From Tritrichomonas musculus (lineage: Eukaryota > Parabasalia > Tritrichomonadida > Tritrichomonadidae): a DNA stretch of 64,000 bases. Both the position numbers and the translations under genes were made by a program. This document shows positions 30,089 to 39,630 of this stretch, piece after piece. Numbering within the stretch: position 1 is the stretch's first letter; every line of letters begins with the position of its first letter. A model generated the notes under the pieces. The model made no database searches and was not told the origin of the DNA. It saw nothing but the letters and a program-made list of their open reading frames with translations. The stretch is from positions 930,001 to 994,000 of the forward strand of contig JAPFFF010000013.1 of assembly GCA_039105265.1 (NCBI GenBank). Reading direction: 5' to 3'.

Positions 30089-32221
30089 TTATTTGATGAG
30101 TTTGTCTTCATTTCCTTTAAGTGTATCACAAATTTCTGAGAATGAAGGTCGATCTGATGCTTTGTATGACCAGCATTTATTGATTAAGTTGCTTGAGAAT
30201 TCGCTGATGCTGCCTGGAATCTCTGCTTTCTTACCTAAAATGACATCTGCCATGCCGATTTTTGGAAATTCACCTTTCGTCAGGATTAAGAAGACAACAA
30301 CGCCAAATGCATAAACATCAACTTTTTCATCGTAGTCTGTTTTTTCTTGCAAAAGTTCTGGTGCCATGTACTTCAGTGTACCCGTCATTTGTGTGCGACT
30401 CATCGTTTCTGAGTCATGTGTCATCAGTGTGCAAAGTCCGAAGTCACTCACTTTGATCTTGTTGTTTTTGTCAACAAGAATGTTTTCAAGTTTCAGATCA
30501 CAGTGAATGATACCAACTGAGTGAACTTCCTTCATCGCACTGCTCAGGTCGACAATCGCACAAATTCGCTCTGAATTCGTAAGCTTCTTGATCTTCTTCT
30601 TCAGGTTCGATGCACAATATTCAAGAAGAATCGCTGGAGGATGCGTCGAATCACCAAAGCTGACGCCATGTGCTTTGATGATGTTCGCGTGGTTAAGCTG
30701 ATTTATGCTTTCGTATTCAAGAAGAAATCGTTTCGCATTCTTGAAGTTGATGACAACTTTTTCTTCTTCTTCATCGTCATCATCGTCATCGTCTTTGGCT
30801 TCACTGATAAGTTCTGGATAGTAAACTTTAAGCGCAAGATGTTCTTCACGAACAACTTCGAAGACTTCTGATGTGGCTCCTCGTCCAAGTGATTTGATAC
30901 GCTTCAGTTTGTCAAGTGTTTCTGTGTCCAGAATGTCAAGTCCGTTGTTCGATTTCATTCCTGTCGATGCTTTTGTTTCTCGGAGCTGTTTGATCTCTGA
31001 CTCGAGCTCACTGATACGTTTTTCTGATTCGACAAGTTTTTTCTTCAGTGACGAATTTTCTTTTTCTTTCAATTCGAGCTTTTTCCGTAGTTCTGAAAGT
31101 TCTTCTGATACTTCTTTCGGACTTGCAGATCCGTCAGGTTGAAAAGACTTGATCTTCCTGTTTGGCGTGTTCCTTGGCGGTTCAACACCAACAAAAACAA
31201 CTGATGTAATGCTTCCTGAGATGCAGAATGTGGCACCTTTCGTGATTTCTGTCTCCTCTGGAGGATAAACATTTCTCTTCACATCTTTGAGCATGAGTTC
31301 ACCATGTCCGTTCCACCCGCAGCCCAAAATTTTTCCTTCTGATGTTATAAACAGTGAGTCAGAGGTTCCAGCGGAGGCTTCAACAATCTGATACTTGTTC
31401 AGTGATTCAACAAGCTTGAATTTATCTACATTATATATGCTACCTTGCATTCCAAGTTTGCAGAGGCTGTTACTTCCACGGCCAAAAACTTTACCTTCTG
31501 ATGAAATCGCAAAAAAGTGATTTTGTGTGCCGCTGATTTCATTGATTTTTTGTCCAGAGAGCTCTTGGACTTCTGAGAATGATTTTAATGCTGTTTTAAG
31601 CGAACATTCAAAAACACGTCCACTCTCACCAAGAACAATGACCGTGTCGTTGCCGCAGGCTGCCTTGACAGCTTTGTCACCACCTGGAAGATTCAGACAC
31701 TCAATTTCTGACGTTGGTGAGTCAAAAACGGATTTTGTTATGATGATTACTGAACCTTCTGTGTCAATTACAGCTGATGTAGAGTCGCCACCAAAAAGTG
31801 ACAATGGTGACCGTTTACCAATGTTAAGGAAAATTGTTTCTTTACTTTCATATGCAAGAACAAGTTGAGAAGTATCGTTACTCGTTCCGCCTGTGACTTG
31901 ATAAAGTGTGTAATCGCAACCAGCAACAGCTGAGATGAATTTGCAGGGTTGACCGTTTTTAAATTGAAAATTAATTTGAGTATCATTTATAAATTTTATT
32001 TTTGGTAATTCTGAACTGATTTTTCCATTTCTATTGTATCCAACAGCAAATGCTTCACATTTTTGATTAATCCAAACTGAGTGAAAATATGTTGAAAAAG
32101 ATAATAAAGAAGAAATTTTGAGGCATGATTGTCCTGGGAACTTGATATCTTCTTCTTTACCAATTTTATTGCTTAAACTTCCACCTAGCCTGTAACTTTC
32201 GTTCGATCCACAAGCCTTCAT
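30089..32221 (-). CDS. RCC1-like beta-propeller fused to a protein kinase
   Basis: 710 residues. Residues 1 to about 345 are RCC1-type propeller blades (HFFAISSEGKVFGRGSNSLC and DSLFITSEGKILGCGWNGHG are the clearest). A coiled coil follows at about 375-425 (Leu/Glu/Lys heptads). The kinase domain is at about 440-705: glycine loop LGRGATSEVFEV, Lys in LALKVY, catalytic loop HCDLKLEN (about 572, HRD changed to HCD), SDFGLC, MAPELL and a C-lobe Arg in ASDRPSF. It looks like a TKL-type Ser/Thr kinase with key residues in place. A run of Asp and Glu (about 13 acidic residues) sits between the beta-3 Lys and helix C. It lies between two genes of segment copy B and has no counterpart in copy A. The propeller may choose the partner; inference. 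Confidence 0.85.
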   Translation of the reverse strand: MKACGSNESYRLGGSLSNKIGKEEDIKFPGQSCLKISSLLSFSTYFHSVWINQKCEAFAVGYNRNGKISSELPKIKFINDTQINFQFKNGQPCKFISAVAGCDYTLYQVTGGTSNDTSQLVLAYESKETIFLNIGKRSPLSLFGGDSTSAVIDTEGSVIIITKSVFDSPTSEIECLNLPGGDKAVKAACGNDTVIVLGESGRVFECSLKTALKSFSEVQELSGQKINEISGTQNHFFAISSEGKVFGRGSNSLCKLGMQGSIYNVDKFKLVESLNKYQIVEASAGTSDSLFITSEGKILGCGWNGHGELMLKDVKRNVYPPEETEITKGATFCISGSITSVVFVGVEPPRNTPNRKIKSFQPDGSASPKEVSEELSELRKKLELKEKENSSLKKKLVESEKRISELESEIKQLRETKASTGMKSNNGLDILDTETLDKLKRIKSLGRGATSEVFEVVREEHLALKVYYPELISEAKDDDDDDDEEEEKVVINFKNAKRFLLEYESINQLNHANIIKAHGVSFGDSTHPPAILLEYCASNLKKKIKKLTNSERICAIVDLSSAMKEVHSVGIIHCDLKLENILVDKNNKIKVSDFGLCTLMTHDSETMSRTQMTGTLKYMAPELLQEKTDYDEKVDVYAFGVVVFLILTKGEFPKIGMADVILGKKAEIPGSISEFSSNLINKCWSYKASDRPSFSEICDTLKGNEDKLIK

Positions 32222-32506
32222 TATAAAAATAAAATTTTCAAATAATCATATAGAAATTATTCAATGAGCACATTTAATTATTAAAAGATATTACAATATT
32301 TTATTTTATAAATATCTCAACAATTATAAAAGTTATTCTGAATATATCAGAAAAATACATTATAGTTCATTAATAAAAAATATTGTAGTATATCATATTA
32401 CATTCAAAACTTTTTGATCAACCTGATTAAATAAATATTGGTTTATTTGTCTATTTCATTATTTTCAAGTACAGCATATTGCAGAAAGTGATAATTATTA
32501 GCTAAA
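32222..32506. other. Intergenic region
   Basis: AT-rich; upstream region of the minus-strand kinase gene. No initiator was recognised before its ATG. Confidence 0.4.
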
Positions 32507-32970
32507 TTAATTTAACAATGGATGATATGCCAGCATATGGAGAAGAGATACCATTTTGTGGAAATATAACACTAGATATGTCATGAATATGTAGTTGAAA
32601 CAATGCAGCCTATACAAAACAACAAAACAGTCAGAATTTTTGATGATGATGATGTGCCAAACATGTGTCAGTTTTATAGAATTCATGTTTCAATCGATTT
32701 ACCAAATTAAAATAAAATCGGTTATAGAATTAACAGTTATGGTGATTTCAAGAAATATAAAACAATTACTTATATTTAAAATTCAATAATTATGCTAATT
32801 TTGATTTACATGTTATATCGTCACCATATTGTTCCTCTAAAATAGATCCATTTTATGCATATCAAATATATAAATTAATTAGTAATAAATATGGAATCCC
32901 TTCCAATTTTATGTAGAATTCCTGCTACGAAGACTCCATCAAATAGTCCACTTCCATCTGCTTCTATTTA
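32507..32970 (+). pseudogene. Fragment of a surface glycoprotein gene related to the gene at 21276
   Basis: DNA here follows 22497-23070 of the intact gene: LTMDDMP, then a piece lost relative to the intact gene, NNKTVRIFDDDDVPNMCQFY, then a stop in place of the Asp codon, and later MESLPILCRIPATKTPS at the start of the stalk. Frame changes and stops are spread through it, and both the 5' part and everything after the stalk start are missing. It keeps the position that the intact gene has in segment copy A. Confidence 0.85.
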
Positions 32971-33917
32971 TCTTTAACAAAGCTAATTTCTCGTTTGTTT
33001 ATTCAATTATACCATTTATTAAAGCTAATTTCTCGTTTGTTTGTTGATTAATCAGTTATCTACTATTCGATGTTTTATATGATCTCTTTCAGAATTCTCT
33101 TATCCTAATTTTCAAATGTTCTATTCCGCTCAAACTCAATTTTTTTTACTCAAAATACAATTTTTAGAACTTATTACCTCATATTCTTTACATCGCTTCC
33201 ATTTATTATCTATTTTCCTACCTTTTTTTCACAGATATTTAAAAGACTACCATTTTAACTTATTTTTACTTCATATTTTCATAAATATTCCTACATTTCA
33301 TTCAAATTTAATTTACTAATTGCAACCATATCAATTTTATTTATTCATTTAATTCTACTACTAACTCCAATATACATGGGAGGAGAGTCATTCTCATATC
33401 TCTTTTAATTTTTCTAAAAAATTACAAATAATATAATATTCCAGTGAAAAGTACAAAATTTTTGATTTTTGTTTTAATAGTTGCAGACACCTTTAAAACA
33501 ACTTTATATTTTCTCATATAAATTGGCATGAAATTTAAAGCCGAGTAAAATATTTGGAATTTATTATCAGAGAAAACCAAAATTAAAAATTCCGAACGTT
33601 GCTAAATATATAAATAGAGAACACTAGTGGCGAATAATATTTATCCGTATGCGAAATTTTCCTAATCCTTTCATTTGAATAAAATATTAAAATAATTAAA
33701 TTTTCACCTCTTTTTTTTCCCTTCATTTTATCTATACTCAAGCACCTTGGCATGTTGTTAATAAATATGAAATTCATTCCTTTACAAGATTTTATCAATA
33801 AGTGTATGTTAGAATGGAAAATTTTCTTTCTACCGAATTTATGGAAAATCAACTTTTTCAATGTAAAGAATGACATTTTGAACATTCTATAATCCACTTT
33901 TTTTTTATTATTCTTTG
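32971..33917. other. Intergenic region
   Basis: TAAAGCTAATTTCTCGTTTG occurs twice (about 32978 and 33018), a 40-bp-spaced direct repeat. The last 90 bases match those upstream of the ankyrin gene at 25263. No gene supported. Confidence 0.45.
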
Positions 33918-35012
33918 ATGAATACGCAAGAATATTTACATCAAACAAAAAAACTTCATTCTCTTCTTTTTCGATATCTCACTAATAGTGACAACGAAAG
34001 CGAGAATTACCAAAAATTAATCTCATTCATACAAAAAAAAAAAAATAATGAAAATGAACTGCAGCTAATAGAACTAATTCATTCTATAGTTAAAATCGCA
34101 GATAATTATCAAATAACTTGTTTTCAAAATGTAACAAAATTGATTGATGATTTTAAATCTGACTTTAAAAAACAAATATCAAATTCCCAATTATATAATT
34201 ATTTTAAAAATAGAAAAAGATTGCTTCTTATACTTTTCAAAGAAGAAATAATAACAATCGACAATTATGTTCTAAAAAAAATTCTTTATAATACAGATGA
34301 CACACTTCGTTACTATTTTTACCCAGAAATCAAGTCTTTGATCAGTTCAAAAGAAAGAGAAAGCATTGAAAAAAATCTTTTATCATATGATTCCAAAATA
34401 TTTGACAGTTTTGAAGAAAAACGTTTAAAAGGTTTAAATGAGTCATACATATGCGAACTAATTCGCAATGATTCCATAGAAAAATTCAAAGACTACGTTA
34501 ATAACACGAATTTCCCAATTTCAGACAAATTGAAGCCCTCTATTTTTGAAACATGCCACTTTTTGATAAAGTCAAACCCGTCGCCGATAGAATATGCTGC
34601 ATTTTTTGGTTCAATTCAAATTTGTAAATATTTGCTTTTGAGGGATGTTTCTTTTGACGATTCGATTGGAAAATTTGTCGTTAATGGAAGAAATCTCGAT
34701 TTGTTTCATATTTTTGAGGACAGGCACGTTAATATGAAGAGCATGAATTGCTTGGGTCAGGCAGTCAGGTATCGTTATTACGATATTATGAATTATATAA
34801 TTGAAAATAGCGACGAAAGTAAAGATGTAATTAAAAATGCAATATTTGAATTTTGCTTCAAATATCATAATTTTGAGTGCCTGCCAAATGATCATGAATT
34901 AAGTAACAGCTTTTTCAATCTTTGCAAATATGATTACTGTGTTTTGGTTGGAAATCTATTGGATAAGGTATCTGTAGATACAAATGAACGTATTTTGCAA
35001 GAAAACCAATAG
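33918..35012 (+). CDS. Ankyrin-like (DUF3447-type) protein, copy B
   Basis: 364 residues from ATG 33918 (the frame runs back to a TTG at 33915). It is the paralogue of the gene at 25263, with the same modules in the same order: helical N-terminal part with FYPEIKSLI and FEEKR, then PSPIEYAAFFGSIQICKYLL and further ankyrin-like helices. Differences concentrate in residues 30-160 and after about 300, while about 170-295 is almost unchanged, which points to constraint or gene conversion on the ankyrin-like core. The C-terminus is four residues longer (RILQENQ). The role is presumed to be protein binding in the cytosol; it is not established. Confidence 0.85.
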   Translation: MNTQEYLHQTKKLHSLLFRYLTNSDNESENYQKLISFIQKKKNNENELQLIELIHSIVKIADNYQITCFQNVTKLIDDFKSDFKKQISNSQLYNYFKNRKRLLLILFKEEIITIDNYVLKKILYNTDDTLRYYFYPEIKSLISSKERESIEKNLLSYDSKIFDSFEEKRLKGLNESYICELIRNDSIEKFKDYVNNTNFPISDKLKPSIFETCHFLIKSNPSPIEYAAFFGSIQICKYLLLRDVSFDDSIGKFVVNGRNLDLFHIFEDRHVNMKSMNCLGQAVRYRYYDIMNYIIENSDESKDVIKNAIFEFCFKYHNFECLPNDHELSNSFFNLCKYDYCVLVGNLLDKVSVDTNERILQENQ

Positions 35013-35586
35013 TTAATATGTTCATTTTAATAAAAAATAATCTTCATTTTTTACTAAATATTATATGTATGGGTACTGGATTCTCTTCCGTCATTTATTT
35101 ATATATTCATATATTATATTAATTAAGAGTTAATTAGATTATTTTATAAATACCAGAATATTTTAATGGGCAATAAGTGATATATCAACGATTTTATTTT
35201 TAAATGAGAAATGATCGTTTTTTTATTTTTTGAATAAGATCATTGAAATATTTGAATATAAAATTTAATTATGAAATATTTTTATCTTTTAGAACTACTT
35301 ATATTTATAAATTATTTAATATAAATAAAAATATATAAATATATTATATTAGAAAAAATATAAATGTTAAGAATTATGTTTATTTTTTGGAGCTAAAAAA
35401 ACAATTCAATATCTTTTGGTCAAGTGTAACAATTTTTTCGTTGAGCGCAAATAAAAGAATTCGTTTGTTGGTTCTAAAAATATGGAATTTTTCAATATTT
35501 GACCAGAATTTCATAATTTTTGGCTTAAAAAAAAATATAATTTTTTCAATCTTTGAAAAAAATAGTAGATTTCAAGGATAATTATT

Positions 35587-35789
35587 TCAAAAAGAAATAA
35601 TTATATTTAAGACATCTTTTAAATCTTGCGAATTTTCATCAAATTTGTAATCATTAAAAATGCGAATTAAATTTTCATAATTTTCTTCAAGATCATCTGA
35701 ATTTTTCAAGAATTCCATTAAAGAAGATTCGACAAGTTCTCGAGAATGCATATATATTATGATATCTGATCTTTCAAGAATTCACTCAT
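35587..35789 (-). pseudogene. N-terminal scrap of an ankyrin-module gene
   Basis: On the minus strand MSEFLKDQIS is followed by a stop, and in another frame MHSRELVESSLMEFLKNSDD and then ENLIRIFNDYKFDENSQDLK, ending at LNIIISF. This matches the start of the module in the gene at 5918 (MTFLENNDGEKNIEKLINII, then FEKILQILASIS). Only about 65 residues survive, with a frame change and no downstream part. Confidence 0.65.
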
Positions 35790-35850
35790 TTTATTTTTTA
35801 TAAAGTAATAAAAAGTGACAAAATAGCTTGTATGCATTTTTTTAAAAAAA

Positions 35851-36366
35851 CTGCTGATTAAAAGTTCATTCCCAATATAAATATAAATATAATGTAACTT
35901 ATCACTATTATATTTTTATTTATTTAATATAAATTCGGAGCTCTATAACAAGATATTAAAGATTCTTATTTATCGTTTTTTCATTTTCAAATATTTTGAA
36001 TTGCTAAAAATTTATGATAAAAAAAAGAAACTTCTCAGAACTTTTTTTAAAAACTGCTGATTAAAAGTTCATTCCCAATATAAATATAAATATAATGTAA
36101 CTTATCACTATTATATTTTTATTTATTTAATATAAATTCGGAGCTCTATAACAAGATATTAAAGATTCTTATTTATCGTTTTTTCATTTTCAAATATTTT
36201 GAATTGCTAAAAATTTATGATAAAAAAAAGAAACTTCTCAGAACTTTTTTTAAAAACTGCTGATTAAAAGTTCATTCCCGATATATATATAAGTATAATA
36301 TAATTTAATACTATTATATATTTATTTATTTAATATAAATTCGGAGCTCTATAACAAGATATTAAA
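35851..36366. repeat. Tandem repeat, 203-bp period, about 2.5 copies
   Basis: Units begin CTGCTGATTAAAAGTTCATT at 35851, 36054 and 36257. The first two look identical over 203 bp; the third is partial (to about 36366) and has diverged at several positions. It is non-coding and lies in the part of segment copy B that copy A lacks. Confidence 0.92.
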
Positions 36367-37227
36367 TGATTTTAAATTTCTTTCAATATTTATATAACTA
36401 TTGAAAAATTATAAATCTTAATTTGGTCAACTTTTATTAATTAAATGCTTTTTTATATTATTATATATATAAAAATAAAATAAAAAATTTTTTAATAAAT
36501 AAAAATTTTAAATAATTTAACGAATTTTGATCGTCTACCCACACATATTAAATATTAAAACAATGATATATAAATTTGATTTATTAATTTATAATTAAAA
36601 AATATTTTATACAATAATGATTCTTAGACATTTCTATTGTTGTTTTTTGTTATTATAAAATATTTTTTTTTTAAAAAAAAGTAGCATTTTTGTTGTATTA
36701 CATATTTATTTTCGAAAATTCAAACTTGGACCAAATTGCCTTATATTGCCAAACCATAGAAGGCTTAATGATTCGTTAACTGATTTTATACCTTTAACTT
36801 TAATTAACGTAATATTCGATGGCATGAGTAAGAGTATACATTCCTGTAGCAGCTGTATGTGCTTTTGGCATTGTATACCCCAAAAAAATCAAAGATATGA
36901 CTGTTAAACAAGTTAAATAAATATAATATTCATATAAATGCAGAATGTTCATCGATAATATCGATATCAGTTATATTCGTTGTTGCTTTTAATATCGATG
37001 ATAACACAATTATCTCACAATAAAAAGAATGAATATTTAATGACCAAATCGATATTTAATGATTGTTAAACACGTTTTAACAAAAGAAATTGGAATTCAC
37101 AAATTTTATTGTTTTTATTGAAAAATGAGTTCGGAATTGTTTAAAATTCAATCAAAATATAAAATATATTACATTGAAAATTGAATAACCTTATCAACGT
37201 GTTTTCAATTTTTTTTTTTTTTTTACA
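36367..37227. other. Intergenic region including the tail of the duplicated segment
   Basis: About 36545-36990 matches 26372-26888. On the minus strand a peptide like PKAHTAATGMYTLTHAIEYY is partly readable in both copies, so an old gene probably decayed here before the duplication; it is not identified. Confidence 0.45.
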
Positions 37228-37234
37228 TCATTTT
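37228..37234 (+). promoter_or_regulatory. Initiator (Inr) TCATTTT
   Basis: It matches TCAYTWY, with its A at 37230, 13 bases before the ATG at 37243. It supports that ATG rather than the TTG at 37237. Confidence 0.75.
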
Positions 37235-37242
37235 TCTTGAAA

Positions 37243-39075
37243 ATGTCATCATATGTACACCAAAGACAAAAACTTTCATCAGTTACAAAAAACCTAGCTG
37301 CAGTTGCAATGGGATTTCTTCCTGCAGATCTTTTAATTCGAAATGGTAAATTAGTTAATGTTAATGTTGGATATATCCAAGAAAATATAGATGTAGCCGT
37401 TAAAGATGGCTTTATAGCATTTGTTGGAGAAGGATCACATATTAAAACAGATGAACATACGAGAATTGTGGATGCCACCAATAAATATCTTGTACCAGGC
37501 TTCATTGATTCTCATATGCATATTGAAAGTTCCATGATTGATCCTATAACGTTTACAAAAGGTGTTTTACCCCATGGTGTCACAACAATATGTCCAGATA
37601 ATCATGAGATCACGAATGTTTTTGGTTTGAAAGCAGTTGAACTTTTTCATAATGTTTCAAAGGGACTTCCAATCAAATTCCTACTTGCGATGCCAGTTTG
37701 TGTCCCATCGATTCCAGGATTCGAAGATGCCGGCTCTACTATCAATGCAGATGACGTACAGAAAGCTTACGACAACGACTGGGCGCAGCTCCAAGGCGAG
37801 CAAATGAACTTTCCGGGCCTTATTTTCAGTGATGACTTTGTTCACGGAATAAATGCAACGACGCTTGATGCTGGCAAATGCAACACGGGCCATTACTCAT
37901 CGAACGAAAACAACAAAGGACTCAACGCATTCGCTGCGTGTGCGATTTGTGGCGATCACGAAGTGACGAACAAAGAAGGAACGATTCGTCGTGCCGAGCT
38001 TGGAATCTATCCGCAAATGAAGAACGGAACTGTCTGGCGTGATGTTCCGAGCTGTGTGAAAGCTTACACTGAGAATCCTGGAATTGACTCGCGAATGTTT
38101 GTCCTGGTGACAGACGACGTGACGCCAACGACTGTCCTCAAAGATGGCCAGTTGTTGTGTGCTGTCAGGACGGCAATAAAGTGCGGTGTTCCTCCTGTCA
38201 AGGCCGTCCAATTTGCGACAATCAACCCGGCGCAGATGCTCGAAAGAAGCAGATGGATCGGATCAATTTCGCCTTCTCGCTGCGCCGATATTTTGGTTGT
38301 CAGCGACCTTGCTGAGATGATCATTGACGAGGTTTACTGTGATGGAACATTGGTTGCAAAAGAAGGTCAATTAACCGTTTCAATTCCTGACTATAAATAC
38401 CCTGAATGGGCGGTTAACTCGGTGCATCTGGGTCCATTGAAAAACGATGATTTTAGGATCCCTGCACCTGCCGATAAGAAAACCGTTAAGGTTCGTGTCA
38501 TGAAGTTAAACAAAGGTGAATTTTTACCTTTCGAAATTGAGACAGAAATGCCGGTTGTTAACGGTTCCCTTGTCCCAGACTGCGACCGAGACTTGTGCAA
38601 GATATTCATGTTCTATCGGTACGATAACGAGGAAGCTAAAGGGACAAAAGGTTGTGGAATCATTAATGGAGTCAATTTCACTAATGATTGCGCTTATGCT
38701 TCAACGGTCTGTCACGACTGCCACAACTTGCTCGTTGTTGGAACGAGCGATGAGGCGATGAAAATGGCTGCAAACAAAGTCATTGAATCACGTGGCGGAA
38801 TTTGCGTTGTCGTCAAAAACAAAATTGAAGCAGTGCTGCCAATGCCGTTGGCTGGCCTCATGTCTCTTGAAAACCTTGAAACTGTTTCAAAGCAGGCAAC
38901 TGAAGTTGAGGAAGCACTCTTGAAAGCAGGATGCGACCAAAAGTATTTTGAAATGACTCTCTCTGCACTTGGCCTTGTTTGCGTTCCACAGCTTCATGTG
39001 AGCAACAGAGGACTCGTAAAACTGGATGATAGCGAACCACCAAAATTTGTGGATTTAATTATCTCATCAGAATAA
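37243..39075 (+). CDS. ade: Adenine deaminase (bacterial Ade type)
   Basis: Hydrolyses adenine to hypoxanthine and ammonia (EC 3.5.4.2), a purine salvage step that suits an organism unable to make purines. 610 residues, the family's usual length. Amidohydrolase landmarks in order: metal-binding HxH in GFIDSHMHIESSM (about 88-98), LPHGVTTICPDNHEITNVFG (DNHE where bacterial enzymes usually have DPHE), GDHEVTNKEGTIRRAELG, LVTDDVTP, INPAQMLERSRWIGSISP, and CHDCHNLLVVGTSD in the C-terminal domain where bacterial proteins have AHDSHN. No signal or targeting peptide is evident. The gene is markedly richer in G/C-ending codons from about 37740 to 38330 than in its first 450 bases. A bacterial origin is likely by family knowledge. 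It follows the duplicated segment and is read alone. Confidence 0.9.
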   Translation: MSSYVHQRQKLSSVTKNLAAVAMGFLPADLLIRNGKLVNVNVGYIQENIDVAVKDGFIAFVGEGSHIKTDEHTRIVDATNKYLVPGFIDSHMHIESSMIDPITFTKGVLPHGVTTICPDNHEITNVFGLKAVELFHNVSKGLPIKFLLAMPVCVPSIPGFEDAGSTINADDVQKAYDNDWAQLQGEQMNFPGLIFSDDFVHGINATTLDAGKCNTGHYSSNENNKGLNAFAACAICGDHEVTNKEGTIRRAELGIYPQMKNGTVWRDVPSCVKAYTENPGIDSRMFVLVTDDVTPTTVLKDGQLLCAVRTAIKCGVPPVKAVQFATINPAQMLERSRWIGSISPSRCADILVVSDLAEMIIDEVYCDGTLVAKEGQLTVSIPDYKYPEWAVNSVHLGPLKNDDFRIPAPADKKTVKVRVMKLNKGEFLPFEIETEMPVVNGSLVPDCDRDLCKIFMFYRYDNEEAKGTKGCGIINGVNFTNDCAYASTVCHDCHNLLVVGTSDEAMKMAANKVIESRGGICVVVKNKIEAVLPMPLAGLMSLENLETVSKQATEVEEALLKAGCDQKYFEMTLSALGLVCVPQLHVSNRGLVKLDDSEPPKFVDLIISSE

Positions 39076-39199
39076 ACCATAAAGCACAATTCAATTCATT
39101 TATATATATATATATAACATTTTTATAAAAATACGTTATTTAAAAAAAAAAAACATCAATTTCATCATTGGATGGTCAATTCCAAAAATTTTATATATA

Positions 39200-39589
39200 C
39201 AGTAAGGTTGTAAAATTCAAAAACGTCTCAAAAGAGGAAAATCTACTTTTTCATAGAAAACGATTAAAATGAATTTAAAATAAAAGTCAAAATAACGAAT
39301 TTAATTCAAATTTGGATTTTCCTTTATAGCGTTGCAAAAATGGAAAATCCACTTTTTGAATGATGCTCATTTTTTCAAATAGAGATAGGAAAGCACTATT
39401 TGATGAATATAATGTCGCAAACAGTTGTGTGATAAACTTAATCATGGAAATATTATTTCTTAAAATGGTAGGTTTAAACAAGATTTTCTCTCTATTTCTT
39501 TATTTCTTTCATTTTTATTAATGAAAATTTTTTTCTCAAAAAGTCGATTTTCCTATTTTGAAACGTTTTCCATTTTTGAAACCTTACTG
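39200..39589. mobile_element. Mariner-like MITE, 390 bp, TA-flanked
   Basis: The left end starts CAGTAAGGTTGTAAAATTC and the reversed right end CAGTAAGGTTTCAAAAATG. Similarity continues for about 55 bp through AGGAAAATC followed by ACTTTTT. TA borders both sides (39198-39199, 39590-39591). CAGT ends and TA duplication fit the Tc1/mariner group. There is no transposase inside; a short minus-strand frame (39287-39481) is not convincing. The right end lies 41 bases before the ATG of the kinase gene. Confidence 0.82.
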
Positions 39590-39630
39590 TATGTCCACAA
39601 TTTTTGTGAGAATTGATTATTTTGTAATAA

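Larger units (their letters stand above)
28802..36990 (+). repeat. Segmental duplication, copy B
   Basis: Order: nitroreductase (28948), an additional minus-strand RCC1/kinase gene (30089-32221), decayed surface-glycoprotein fragment (32507), ankyrin-module gene (33918), about 1.5 kb not present in copy A (about 35040-36545), conserved tail (about 36545-36990). Compare copy A at 18701-26888. Confidence 0.83.
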
